Source: Siphonodentalium dalli | Taxonomy: Eukaryota > Mollusca > Scaphopoda > Gadilida > Siphonodentaliidae | Assembly (NCBI GenBank): GCA_032622095.1 | Contig: CP136066.1 | Coordinates: 171,192,664-171,256,663, forward strand | Reading direction: 5' to 3' | Length of the DNA: 64,000 nucleotides | In this document: in pieces, positions 43,468 to 57,966 of the stretch | Position numbering within the stretch: position 1 is the stretch's first letter | Layout of the letters: each line of letters starts with the position of its first letter | Notes under the pieces: generated by a model | Told to the model about the DNA's origin: nothing | Database searches by the model: none | What the model saw: only the letters and a program-made list of their open reading frames with translations | Position numbers and translations under genes: made by a program

Positions 43468-46400
43468 TAAAGCGATAGCCCGCTTTTTCGCGGAATAATT
43501 GTAACTCCCTACATTTCTTCAGAATTGCCCATCAATGGAAAAAATGTGTTCAAAAACAATATCACTTCTGTGGTTCTTTATTTATCACACACAATTTAAC
43601 CCCACCCCCTTTAACAAATTATTCATCAAAAAAGCACAATTTTCCACCACCAGTCATGTGCAGGCCCCATTTTCACTCAGTTTTAGGGGTCTGTTATTGC
43701 AAACTTGGATCAGCTATGGAAGACTGTTCAATATTCTTTCCATGAGAGAACTTCTGGTGATGTGAGGTCATTGAGTCCAGATCTGATCAGCTGAGCATCA
43801 AGCGCATGACTTTATCAGCACATTGAAGAATAAAATATGACATTTTCAGGTCTGCAAGGGTGATCCAAGATAACTGGATGTGGGTGTATATTGAATTAGT
43901 TGAATAAAGATATGCTCTCTTTGAATTGCTGAAGCATTTTCTTAAATGTGTCCAAGTTTTAGTGCTATTAACCTTCAAATGACCATACCCACCAGTGGAA
44001 ATTACTCACTTTTATGATATATATCTGTATATCACTGGCTATAAAATCCAAAATACTTGTCAAATTAGGTTCTTATAACAATTGATATATGTGTCGTTGA
44101 CATGCCCATGTTATGGGTCATTTGCATTATCATGTGACTATTACCACCTTGAATTTTTTTGAAAATACCTTGAAAAGTTGTCATTTTTTATGAAAAATCT
44201 TACTATTTTTTTGGCTGATGTAAGTGAAAGAAGGCATCAGCAGCAAGAATAGCCACATCAAGCATGAGATATTCATTGGACTGAAAGACCAGGCTCTGTA
44301 AAATGCATTAAAATGCTTTAAAGTGACTCCCAGGAATCAAAAATGATAAAAAGCTATTTTTTGCCTTTAAAGCGATAGCCCGCTTTTTCGCGGAATAATT
44401 GTAACTCCCTACATTTCTTCAGAATTGCCCATCAATGGAAAAAATGTGTTCAAAAACAATATCACTTCTGTGGTTCTTTATTTATCACACACAATTTAAC
44501 CCCACCCCCTTTAACAAATTATTCATCAAAAAAGCACAATTTTCCACCACCAGTCATGTGCAGGCCCCATTTTCACTCAGTTTTAGGGGTCTGTTATTGC
44601 AAACTTGGATCAGCTATGGAAGACTGTTCAATATTCTTTCCATGAGAGAACTTCTGGTGATGTGAGGTCATTGAGTCCAGATCTGATCAGCTGAGCATCA
44701 AGCGCATGACTTTATCAGCACATTGAAGAATAAAATATGACATTTTCAGGTCTGCAAGGGTGATCCAAGATAACTGGATGTGGGTGTATATTGAATTAGT
44801 TGAATAAAGATATGCTCTCTTTGAATTGCTGAAGCATTTTCTTAAATGTGTCCAAGTTTTAGTGCTATTAACCTTCAAATGACCATACCCACCAGTGGAA
44901 ATTACTCACTTTTATGATATATATCTGTATATCACTGGCTATAAAATCCAAAATACTTGTCAAATTAGGTTCTTATAACAATTGATATATGTGTCGTTGA
45001 CATGCCCATGTTATGGGTCATTTGCATTATCATGTGACTATTACCACCTTGAATTTTTTTGAAAATACCTTGAAAAGTTGTCATTTTTTATGAAAAATCT
45101 TACTATTTTTTTGGCTGATGTAAGTGAAAGAAGGCATCAGCAGCAAGAATAGCCACATCAAGCATGAGATATTCATTGGACTGAAAGACCAGGCTCTGTA
45201 AAATGCATTAAAATGCTTTAAAGTGACTCCCAGGAATCAAAAATGATAAAAAGCTATTTTTTGCCTTTAAAGCGATAGCCCGCTTTTTCGCGGAATAATT
45301 GTAACTCCCTACATTTCTTCAGAATTGCCCATCAATGGAAAAAATGTGTTCAAAAACAATATCACTTCTGTGGTTCTTTATTTATCACACACAATTTAAC
45401 CCCACCCCCTTTAACAAATTATTCATCAAAAAAGCACAATTTTCCACCACCAGTCATGTTCAGGCCCCATTTTCACTCAGTTTTAGGGGTCTGGTATTGC
45501 AAACTTGGATCAGCTATGGAAGACTGTTCAATATTCTTTCCATGAGAGAACTTCTGGTGATGTGAGGTCATTGAGTCCAGATCTGATCAGCTGAGCATCA
45601 AGCGCATGACTTTATCAGCACATTGAAGAATAAAATATGACATTTTCAGGTCTGCAAGGGTGATCCAAGATAACTGGATGTGGGTGTATATTGAATTAGT
45701 TGAATAAAGATATGCTCTCTTTGAATTGCTGAAGCATTTTCTTAAATGTGTCCAAGTTTTAGTGCTATTAACCTTCAAATGACCATACCCACCAGTGGAA
45801 ATTACACACTTTTATGATATATATCTGTATATCACTGGCTATAAAATCCAAAATACTTGTCAAATTAGGTTCTTATAACAATTGATATATGTGTCGTTGA
45901 CATGCCCATGTTATGGGTCATTTGCATTATCATGTGACTATTACCACCTTGAATTTTTTTGAAAATACCTTGAAAAGTTGTCATTTTTTATGAAAAATCT
46001 TACTATTTTTTTGGCTGATGTAAGTGAAAGAAGGCATCAGCAGCAAGAATAGCCACATCAAGCATGAGATATTCATTGGACTGAAAGACCAGGCTCTGTA
46101 AAATGCATTAAAATGCTTTAAAGTGACTCCCAGGAATCAAAAATGATAAAAATCTATTTTTTGCCTTTAAAGCGATAGCCCGCTTTTTCGCGGAATAATT
46201 GTAACTCCCTACATTTCTTCAGAATTGCCCATCAATGGAAAAAATGTGTTCAAAAACAATATCACTTCTGTGGTTCTTTATTTATCACACACAATTTAAC
46301 CCCACCCCCTTTATCAAATTATTCATCAAAAAAGCACAATTTTCCACCACCAGTCATGTTCAGGCCCCATTTTCACTCAGTTTTAGGGGTCTGGTATTGC

Positions 46401-47069
46401 AAACTTGGATCAGCTATGGAAGACTGTTCAATATTCTTTCCATGAGAGAACTTCTGGTGATGTGAGGTCATTGAGTCCAGATCTGATCAGCTGAGCATCA
46501 AGCGCATGACTTTATCAGCACATTGAAGAATAAAATATGACATTTTCAGGTCTGCAAGGGTGATCCAAGATAACTGGATGTGGGTGTATATTGAATTAGT
46601 TGAATAAAGATATGCTCTCTTTGAATTGCTGAAGCATTTTCTTAAATGTGTCCAAGTTTTAGTGCTATTAACCTTCAAATGACCATACCCACCAGTGGAA
46701 ATTACACACTTTTATGATATATATCTGTATATCACTGGCTATAAAATCCAAAATACTTGTCAAATTAGGTTCTTATAACAATTGATATATGTGTCGTTGA
46801 CATGCCCATGTTATGGGTCATTTGCATTATCATGTGACTATTACCACCTTGAATTTTTTTGAAAATACCTTGAAAAGTTGTCATTTTTTATGAAAAATCT
46901 TACTATTTTTTTGGCTGATGTAAGTGAAAGAAGGCATCAGCAGCAAGAATAGCCACATCAAGCATGAGATATTCATTGGACTGAAAGACCAGGCTCTGTA
47001 AAATGCATTAAAATGCTTTAAAGTGACTCCCAGGAATCAAAAATGATAAAAAGCTATTTTTTGCCTTTA

Positions 47070-47520
47070 GGTTACACTGGTGTAAATGTTTTCCATAGGC
47101 CTCAGTGCTAACGTTTTAGCGTATAGTGTTGGCAATATAAATGTTGGGTCCAAAATTTTCTTTAAATCTGAAAAATTTACATTTTGGGAAACTTTTTACA
47201 CAAAAAAATCATGTCTGTCTAGCAGGGAATTCGCCTTTAAATCTTATGTTTTCGTAACTAGTGTCAGAACCGCATAAAAAAATACAGTCATATTTTAGAC
47301 CACACCAAAAAATTCAAACTTCACTACAAAGGGTTAATTCCTGTGCCAATGGTTATTTTACCTATGGGAAATCATAGGGAAGAGGTGTGATGATTTTTTT
47401 CTGTGAAAAGCACACAAGGTTATTGACAAATCAGGGCCCAGTGTCTATTTTATTCTCTCCTATATATTCCTCCCGCATCCGCTAGATGTCACTCGGAACC
47501 TTATTTACACCAGTGTAACC
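47070..47520. mobile_element. MITE-like element, copy 10 (monomer 31)
   Basis: Same ends and TA flanks. First copy in which the CCAAT word is changed to ACAAAT (TTGACAAATC); copies 11-13 share it. Confidence 0.9.
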
Positions 47521-49322
47521 TAAAGCGATAGCCCGCTTTTTCGCGGAATAATTGTAACTCCCTACATTTCTTCAGAATTGCCCATCAATGGAAAAAATGT
47601 GTTCAAAAACAATATCACTTCTGTGGTTCTTTATTTATCACACACAATTTAACCCCACCCCCTTTAACAAATTATTCATCAAAAAAGCACAATTTTCCAC
47701 CACCAGTCATGTTCAGGCCCCATTTTCACTCAGTTTTAGGGGTCTGGTATTGCAAACTTGGATCAGCTATGGAAGACTGTTCAATATTCTTTCCATGAGA
47801 GAACTTCTGGTGATGTGAGGTCATTGAGTCCAGATCTGATCAGCTGAGCATCAAGCGCATGACTTTATCAGCACATTGAAGAATAAAATATGACATTTTC
47901 AGGTCTGCAAGGGTGATCCAAGATAACTGGATGTGGGTGTATATTGAATTAGTTGAATAAAGATATGCTCTCTTTGAATTGCTGAAGCATTTTCTTAAAT
48001 GTGTCCAAGTTTTAGTGCTATTAATCTTCAAATGACCATACCCACCAGTGGAAATTACACACTTTTATGATATATATCTGTATATCACTGGCTATAAAAT
48101 CCAAAATACTTGTCAAATTAGGTTCTTATAACAATTGATATATGTGTCGTTGACATGCCCATGTTATGGGTCATTTGCATTATCATGTGACTATTACCAC
48201 CTTGAATTTTTTTGAAAATACCTTGAAAAGTTGTCATTTTTTATGAAAAATCTTACTATTTTTTTGGCTGATGTAAGTGAAAGAAGGCATCAGCAGCAAG
48301 AATAGCCACATCAAGCATGAGATATTCATTGGACTGAAAGACCAGGCTCTGTAAAATGCATTAAAATGCTTTAAAGTGACTCCCAGGAATCAAAAATGAT
48401 AAAAAGCTATTTTTTGCCTTTAAAGCGATAGCCCGCTTTTTCGCGGAATAATTGTAACTCCCTACATTTCTTCAGAATTGCCCATCAATGGAAAAAATGT
48501 GTTCAAAAACAATATCACTTCTGTGGTTCTTTATTTATCACACACAATTTAACCCCACCCCCTTTAACAAATTATTCATCAAAAAAGCACAATTTTCCAC
48601 CACCAGTCATGTTCAGGCCCCATTTTCACTCAGTTTTAGGGGTCTGGTATTGCAAACTTGGATCAGCTATGGAAGACTGTTCAATATTCTTTCCATGAGA
48701 GAACTTCTGGTGATGTGAGGTCATTGAGTCCAGATCTGATCAGCTGAGCATCAAGCGCATGACTTTATCAGCACATTGAAGAATAAAATATGACATTTTC
48801 AGGTCTGCAAGGGTGATCCAAGATAACTGGATGTGGGTGTATATTGAATTAGTTGAATAAAGATATGCTCTCTTTGAATTGCTGAAGCATTTTCTTAAAT
48901 GTGTCCAAGTTTTAGTGCTATTAACCTTCAAATGACCATACCCACCAGTGGAAATTACACACTTTTATGATATATATCTGTATATCACTGGCTATAAAAT
49001 CCAAAATACTTGTCAAATTAGGTTCTTATAACAATTGATATATGTGTCGTTGACATGCCCATGTTATGGGTCATTTGCATTATCATGTGACTATTACCAC
49101 CTTGAATTTTTTTGAAAATACCTTGAAAAGTTGTCATTTTTTATGAAAAATCTTACTATTTTTTTGGCTGATGTAAGTGAAAGAAGGCATCAGCAGCAAG
49201 AATAGCCACATCAAGCATGAGATATTCATTGGACTGAAAGACCAGGCTCTGTAAAATGCATTAAAATGCTTTAAAGTGACTCCCAGGAATCAAAAATGAT
49301 AAAAAGCTATTTTTTGCCTTTA

Positions 49323-49773
49323 GGTTACACTGGTGTAAATGTTTTCCATAGGCCTCAGTGCTAACGTTTTAGCGTATAGTGTTGGCAATATAAATGTTGG
49401 GTCCAAAATTTTCTTTAAATCTGAAAAATTTACATTTTGGGAAACTTTTTACACAAAAAAATCATGTCTGTCTAGCAGGGAATTCGCCTTTAAATCTTAT
49501 GTTTTCGTAACTAGTGTCAGAACCGCATAAAAAAATACAGTCATAGTTTAGACCACACCAAAAAATTCAAACTTCACTACAAAGGGTTAATTCCTGTGCC
49601 AATGGTTATTTTACCTATGGGAAATCATAGGGAAGAGGTGTGATGATTTTTTTCTGTGAAAAGCACACAAGGTTATTGACAAATCAGGGCCCAGTGTCTA
49701 TTTTATTCTCTCCTATATATTCCTCCCGCATCCGCTAGATGTCACTCGGAACCTTATTTACACCAGTGTAACC
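49323..49773. mobile_element. MITE-like element, copy 11 (monomer 33)
   Basis: Same ends and TA flanks; ACAAAT type, with a private CATAGTTTAG. Confidence 0.9.
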
Positions 49774-52700
49774 TAAAGCGATAGCCCGCTTTTTCGCGGA
49801 ATAATTGTAACTCCCTACATTTCTTCAGAATTGCCCATCAATGGAAAAAATGTGTTCAAAAACAATATCACTTCTGTGGTTCTTTATTTATCACACACAA
49901 TTTAACCCCACCCCCTTTAACAAATTATTCATCAAAAAAGCACAATTTTCCACCACCAGTCATGTTCAGGCCCCATTTTCACTCAGTTTTAGGGGTCTGG
50001 TATTGCAAACTTGGATCAGCTATGGAAGACTGTTCAATATTCTTTCCATGAGAGAACTTCTGGTGATGTGAGGTCATTGAGTCCAGATCTGATCAGCTGA
50101 GCATCAAGCGCATGACTTTATCAGCACATTGAAGAATAAAATATGACATTTTCAGGTCTGCAAGGGTGATCCAAGATAACTGGATGTGGGTGTATATTGA
50201 ATTAGTTGAATAAAGATATGCTCTCTTTGAATTGCTGAAGCATTTTCTTAAATGTGTCCAAGTTTTAGTGCTATTAACCTTCAAATGACCATACCCACCA
50301 GTGGAAATTACACACTTTTATGATATATATCTGTATATCACTGGCTATAAAATCCAAAATACTTGTCAAATTAGGTTCTTATAACAATTGATATATGTGT
50401 CGTTGACATGCCCATGTTATGGGTCATTTGCATTATCATGTGACTATTACCACCTTGAATTTTTTTGAAAATACCTTGAAAAGTTGTCATTTTTTATGAA
50501 AAATCTTACTATTTTTTTGGCTGATGTAAGTGAAAGAAGGCATAAGCAGCAAGAATAGCCACATCAAGCATGAGATATTCATTGGACTGAAAGACCAGGC
50601 TCTGTAAAATGCATTAAAATGCTTTAAAGTGACTCCCAGGAATCAAAAATGATAAAAAGCTATTTTTTGCCTTTAAAGCGATAGCCCGCTTTTTCGCGGA
50701 ATAATTGTAACTCCCTACATTTCTTCAGAATTGCCCATCAATGGAAAAAATGTGTTCAAAAACAATATCACTTCTGTGGTTCTTTATTTATCACACACAA
50801 TTTAACCCCACCCCCTTTAACAAATTATTCATCAAAAAAGCACAATTTTCCACAACCAGTCATGTTCAGGCCCCATTTTCACTCAGTTTTAGGGGTCTGG
50901 TATTGCAAACTTGGATCAGCTATGGAAGACTGTTCAATATTCTTTCCATGAGAGAACTTCTGGTGATGTGAGGTCATTGAGTCCAGATCTGATCAGCTGA
51001 GCATCAAGCGCATGACTTTATCAGCACATTGAAGAATAAAATATGACATTTTCAGGTCTGCAAGGGTGATCCAAGATAACTGGATGTGGGTGTATATTGA
51101 ATTAGTTGAATAAAGATATGCTCTCTTTGAATTGCTGAAGCATTTTCTTAAATGTGTCCAAGTTTTAGTGCTATTAACCTTCAAATGACCATACCCACCA
51201 GTGGAAATTACACACTTTTATGATATATATCTGTATATCACTGGCTATAAAATCCAAAATACTTGTCAAATTAGGTTCTTATAACAATTGATATATGTGT
51301 CGTTGACATGCCCATGTTATGGGTCATTTGCATTATCATGTGACTATTACCACCTTGAATTTTTTTGAAAATACCTTGAAAAGTTGTCATTTTTTATGAA
51401 AAATCTTACTATTTTTTTGGCTGATGTAAGTGAAAGAAGGCATCAGCAGCAAGAATAGCCACATCAAGCATGAGATATTCATTGGACTGAAAGACCAGGC
51501 TCTGTAAAATGCATTAAAATGCTTTAAAGTGACTCCCAGGAATCAAAAATGATAAAAAGCTATTTTTTGCCTTTAAAGCGATAGCCCGCTTTTTCGCGGA
51601 ATAATTGTAACTCCCTACATTTCTTCAGAATTGCCCATCAATGGAAAAAATGTGTTCAAAAACAATATCACTTCTGTGGTTCTTTATTTATCACACACAA
51701 TTTAACCCCACCCCCTTTAACAAATTATTCATCAAAAAAGCACAATTTTCCACCACCAGTCATGTTCAGGCCCCATTTTCACTCAGTTTTAGGGGTCTGG
51801 TATTGCAAACTTGGATCAGCTATGGAAGACTGTTCAATATTCTTTCCATGAGAGAACTTCTGGTGATGTGAGGTCATTGAGTCCAGATCTGATCAGCTGA
51901 GCATCAAGCGCATGACTTTATCAGCACATTGAAGAATAAAATATGACATTTTCAGGTCTGCAAGGGTGATCCAAGATAACTGGATGTGGGTGTATATTGA
52001 ATTAGTTGAATAAAGATATGCTCTCTTTGAATTGCTGAAGCATTTTCTTAAATGTGTCCAAGTTTTAGTGCTATTAACCTTCAAATGACCATACCCACCA
52101 GTGGAAATTACACACTTTTATGATATATATCTGTATATCACTGGCTATAAAATCCAAAATACTTGTCAAATTAGGTTCTTATAACAATTGATATATGTGT
52201 CGTTGACATGCCCATGTTATGGGTCATTTGCATTATCATGTGACTATTACCACCTTGAATTTTTTTGAAAATACCTTGAAAAGTTGTCATTTTTTATGAA
52301 AAATCTTACTATTTTTTTGGCTGATGTAAGTGAAAGAAGGCATCAGCAGCAAGAATAGCCACATCAAGCATGAGATATTCATTGGACTGAAAGACCAGGC
52401 TCTGTAAAATGCATTAAAATGCTTTAAAGTGACTCCCAGGAATCAAAAATGATAAAAAGCTATTTTTTGCCTTTAAAGCGATAGCCCGCTTTTTCGCGGA
52501 ATAATTGTAACTCCCTACATTTCTTCAGAATTGCCCATCAATGGAAAAAATGTGTTCAAAAACAATATCACTTCTGTGGTTCTTTATTTATCACACACAA
52601 TTTAACCCCACCCCCTTTAACAAATTATTCATCAAAAAAGCACAATTTTCCACCACCAGTCATGTTCAGGCCCCATTTTCACTCAGTTTTAGGGGTCTGG

Positions 52701-54264
52701 TATTGCAAACTTGGATCAGCTATGGAAGACTGTTCAATATTCTTTCCATGAGAGAACTTCTGGTGATGTGAGGTCATTGAGTCCAGATCTGATCAGCTGA
52801 GCATCAAGCGCATGACTTTATCAGCACATTGAAGAATAAAATATGACATTTTCAGGTCTGCAAGGGTGATCCAAGATAACTGGATGTGGGTGTATATTGA
52901 ATTAGTTGAATAAAGATATGCTCTCTTTGAATTGCTGAAGCATTTTCTTAAATGTGTCCAAGTTTTAGTGCTATTAACCTTCAAATGACCATACCCACCA
53001 GTGGAAATTACACACTTTTATGATATATATCTGTATATCACTGGCTATAAAATCCAAAATACTTGTCAAATTAGGTTCTTATAACAATTGATATATGTGT
53101 CGTTGACATGCCCATGTTATGGGTCATTTGCATTATCATGTGACTATTACCACCTTGAATTTTTTTGAAAAGTTGTCATTTTTTATGAAAAATCTTACTA
53201 TTTTTTTGGCTGATGTAAGTGAAAGAAGGCATCAGCAGCAAGAATAGCCACATCAAGCATGAGATATTCATTGGACTGAAAGACCAGGCTCTGTAAAATG
53301 CATTAAAATGCTTTAAAGTGACTCCCAGGAATCAAAAATGATAAAAAGCTATTTTTTGCCTTTAAAGCGATAGCCCGCTTTTTCGCGGAATAATTGTAAC
53401 TCCCTACATTTCTTCAGAATTGCCCATCAATGGAAAAAATGTGTTCAAAAACAATATCACTTCTGTGGTTCTTTATTTATCACACACAATTTAACCCCAC
53501 CCCCTTTAACAAATTATTCATCAAAAAAGCACAATTTTCCACCACCAGTCATGTTCAGGCCCCATTTTCACTCAGTTTTAGGGGTCTGGTATTGCAAACT
53601 TGGATCAGCTATGGAAGACTGTTCAATATTCTTTCCATGAGAGAACTTCTGGTGATGTGAGGTCATTGAGTCCAGATCTGATCAGCTGAGCATCAAGCGC
53701 ATGACTTTATCAGCACATTGAAGAATAAAATATGACATTTTCAGGTCTGCAAGGGTGATCCAAGATAACTGGATGTGGGTGTATATTGAATTAGTTGAAT
53801 AAAGATATGCTCTCTTTGAATTGCTGAAGCATTTTCTTAAATGTGTCCAAGTTTTAGTGCTATTAACCTTCAAATGACCATACCCACCAGTGGAAATTAC
53901 ACACTTTTATGATATATATCTGTATATCACTGGCTATAAAATCCAAAATACTTGTCAAATTAGGTTCTTATAACAATTGATATATGTGTCGTTGACATGC
54001 CCATGTTATGGGTCATTTGCATTATCATGTGACTATTACCACCTTGAATTTTTTTGAAAATACCTTGAAAAGTTGTCATTTTTTATGAAAAATCTTACAA
54101 TTTTTTTGGCTGATGTAAGTGAAAGAAGGCATCAGCAGCAAGAATAGCCACATCAAGCATGAGATATTCATTGGACTGAAAGACCAGGCTCTGTAAAATG
54201 CATTAAAATGCTTTAAAGTGACTCCCAGGAATCAAAAATGATAAAAAGCTATTTTTTGCCTTTA

Positions 54265-54715
54265 GGTTACACTGGTGTAAATGTTTTCCATAGGCCTCAG
54301 TGCTAACGTTTTAGCGTATAGTGTTGGCAATATAAATGTTGGGTCCAAAATTTTCTTTAAATCTGAAAAATTTACATTTTGGGAAACTTTTTACACAAAA
54401 AAATCATGTCTGTCTAGCAGGGAATTCGCCTTTAAATCTTATGTTTTCGTAACTAGTGTCAGAACCGCATAAAAAAATACAGTCATATTTTAGACCACAC
54501 CAAAAAATTCAAACTTCACTACAAAGGGTTAATTCCTGTGCCAATGGTTATTTTACCTATGGGAAATCATAGGGAAGAGGTGTGATGATTTTTTTCTGTG
54601 AAAAGCACACAAGGTTATTGACAAATCAGGGCCCAGTGTCTATTTTATTCTCTCCTATATATTCCTCCCGCATCCGCTAGATGTCACTCGGAACCTTATT
54701 TACACCAGTGTAACC
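54265..54715. mobile_element. MITE-like element, copy 12 (monomer 38)
   Basis: Same ends and TA flanks; ACAAAT type. The monomer sequence just right of it reads GCGAAAGCC instead of GCGATAGCC, a private change. Confidence 0.9.
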
Positions 54716-57700
54716 TAAAGCGAAAGCCCGCTTTTTCGCGGAATAATTGTAACTCCCTACATTTCTTCAGAATTGCCCATCAATGGAAAAAATGTGTTCA
54801 AAAACAATATCACTTCTGTGGTTCTTTATTTATCACACACAATTTAACCCCACCCCCTTTAACAAATTATTCATCAAAAAAGCACAATTTTCCACCACCA
54901 GTCATGTTCAGGCCCCATTTTCACTCAGTTTTAGGGGTCTGGTATTGCAAACTTGGATCAGCTATGGAAGACTGTTCAATATTCTTTCCATGAGAGAACT
55001 TCTGGTGATGTGAGGTCATTGAGTCCAGATCTGATCAGCTGAGCATCAAGCGCATGACTTTATCAGCACATTGAAGAATAAAATATGACATTTTCAGGTC
55101 TGCAAGGGTGATCCAAGATAACTGGATGTGGGTGTATATTGAATTAGTTGAATAAAGATATGCTCTCTTTGAATTGCTGAAGCATTTTCTTAAATGTGTC
55201 CAAGTTTTAGTGCTATTAACCTTCAAATGACCATACCCACCAGTGGAAATTACACACTTTTATGATATATATCTGTATATCACTGGCTATAAAATCCAAA
55301 ATACTTGTCAAATTAGGTTCTTATAACAATTGATATATGTGTCGTTGACATGCCCATGTTATGGGTCATTTGCATTATCATGTGACTATTACCACCTTGA
55401 ATTTTTTTGAAAATACCTTGAAAAGTTGTCATTTTTTATGAAAAATCTTACTATTTTTTTGGCTGATGTAAGTGAAAGAAGGCATAAGCAGCAAGAATAG
55501 CCACATCAAGCATGAGATATTCATTGGACTGAAAGACCAGGCTCTGTAAAATGCATTAAAATGCTTTAAAGTGACTCCCAGGAATCAAAAATGATAAAAA
55601 GCTATTTTTTGCCTTTAAAGCGATAGCCCGCTTTTTCGCGGAATAATTGTAACTCCCTACATTTCTTCAGAATTGCCCATCAATGGAAAAAATGTGTTCA
55701 AAAACAATATCACTTCTGTGGTTCTTTATTTATCACACACAATTTAACCCCACCCCCTTTAACAAATTATTCATCAAAAAAGCACAATTTTCCACCACCA
55801 GTCATGTTCAGGCCCCATTTTCACTCAGTTTTAGGGGTCTGGTATTGCAAACTTGGATCAGCTATGGAAGACTGTTCAATATTCTTTCCATGAGAGAACT
55901 TCTGGTGATGTGAGGTCATTGAGTCCAGATCTGATCAGCTGAGCATCAAGCGCATGACTTTATCAGCACATTGAAGAATAAAATATGACATTTTCAGGTC
56001 TGCAAGGGTGATCCAAGATAACTGGATGTGGGTGTATATTGAATTAGTTGAATAAAGATATGCTCTCTTTGAATTGCTGAAGCATTTTCTTAAATGTGTC
56101 CAAGTTTTAGTGCTATTAACCTTCAAATGACCATACCCACCAGTGGAAATTACACACTTTTATGATATATATCTGTATATCACTGGCTATAAAATCCAAA
56201 ATACTTGTCAAATTAGGTTCTTATAACAATTGATATATGTGTCGTTGACATGCCCATGTTATGGGTCATTTGCATTATCATGTGACTATTACCACCTTGA
56301 ATTTTTTTGAAAATACCTTGAAAAGTTGTCATTTTTTATGAAAAATCTTACTATTTTTTTGGCTGATGTAAGTGAAAGAAGGCATCAGCAGCAAGAATAG
56401 CCACATCAAGCATGAGATATTCATTGGACTGAAAGACCAGGCTCTGTAAAATGCATTAAAATGCTTTAAAGTGACTCCCAGGAATCAAAAATGATAAAAA
56501 GCTATTTTTTGCCTTTAAAGCGATAGCCCGCTTTTTCGCGGAATAATTGTAACTCCCTACATTTCTTCAGAATTGCCCATCAATGGAAAAAATGTGTTCA
56601 AAAACAATATCACTTCTGTGGTTCTTTATTTATCACACACAATTTAACCCCACCCCCTTTAACAAATTATTCATCAAAAAAGCACAATTTTCCACCACCA
56701 GTCATGTTCAGGCCCCATTTTCACTCAGTTTTAGGGGTCTGGTATTGCAAACTTGGATCAGCTATGGAAGACTGTTCAATATTCTTTCCATGAGAGAACT
56801 TCTGGTGATGTGAGGTCATTGAGTCCAGATCTGATCAGCTGAGCATCAAGCGCATGACTTTATCAGCACATTGAAGAATAAAATATGACATTTTCAGGTC
56901 TGCAAGGGTGATCCAAGATAACTGGATGTGGGTGTATATTGAATTAGTTGAATAAAGATATGCTCTCTTTGAATTGCTGAAGCATTTTCTTAAATGTGTC
57001 CAAGTTTTAGTGCTATTAACCTTCAAATGACCATACCCACCAGTGGAAATTACACACTTTTATGATATATATCTGTATATCACTGGCTATAAAATCCAAA
57101 ATACTTGTCAAATTAGGTTCTTATAACAATTGATATATGTGTCGTTGACATGCCCATGTTATGGGTCATTTGCATTATCATGTGACTATTACCACCTTGA
57201 ATTTTTTTGAAAATACCTTGAAAAGTTGTCATTTTTTATGAAAAATCTTACTATTTTTTTGGCTGATGTAAGTGAAAGAAGGCATCAGCAGCAAGAATAG
57301 CCACATCAAGCATGAGATATTCATTGGACTGAAAGACCAGGCTCTGTAAAATGCATTAAAATGCTTTAAAGTGACTCCCAGGAATCAAAAATGATAAAAA
57401 GCTATTTTTTGCCTTTAAAGCGATAGCCCGCTTTTTCGCGGAATAATTGTAACTCCCTACATTTCTTCAGAATTGCCCATCAATGGAAAAAATGTGTTCA
57501 AAAACAATATCACTTCTGTGGTTCTTTATTTATCACACACAATTTAACCCCACCCCCTTTAACAAATTATTCATCAAAAAAGCACAATTTTCCACCACCA
57601 GTCATGTTCAGGCCCCATTTTCACTCAGTTTTAGGGGTCTGGTATTGCAAACTTGGATCAGCTATGGAAGACTGTTCAATATTCTTTCCATGAGAGAACT

Positions 57701-57966
57701 TCTGGTGATGTGAGGTCATTAAGTCCAGATCTGATCAGCTGAGCATCAAGCGCATGACTTTATCAGCACATTGAAGAATAAAATATGACATTTTCAGGTC
57801 TGCAAGGGTGATCCAAGATAACTGGATGTGGGTGTATATTGAATTAGTTGAATAAAGATATGCTCTCTTTGAATTGCTGAAGCATTTTCTTAAATGTGTC
57901 CAAGTTTTAGTGCTATTAACCTTCAAATGACCATACCCACCAGTGGAAATTACACACTTTTATGAT

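Larger units (their letters stand above)
48972..57966. repeat. MITE-led higher-order block, two related copies (monomers 33-37 and 38-41)
   Basis: Both blocks start with a MITE monomer of the ACAAAT type, followed by a monomer with the private GGCATAAGCAGC (34 and 39) and then plain TTTAAAG monomers. The first has five monomers and the second four, so the repeat differs by one monomer, as expected from unequal exchange. Monomer 37 with its 11-bp deletion belongs to the first block only. Confidence 0.85.
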
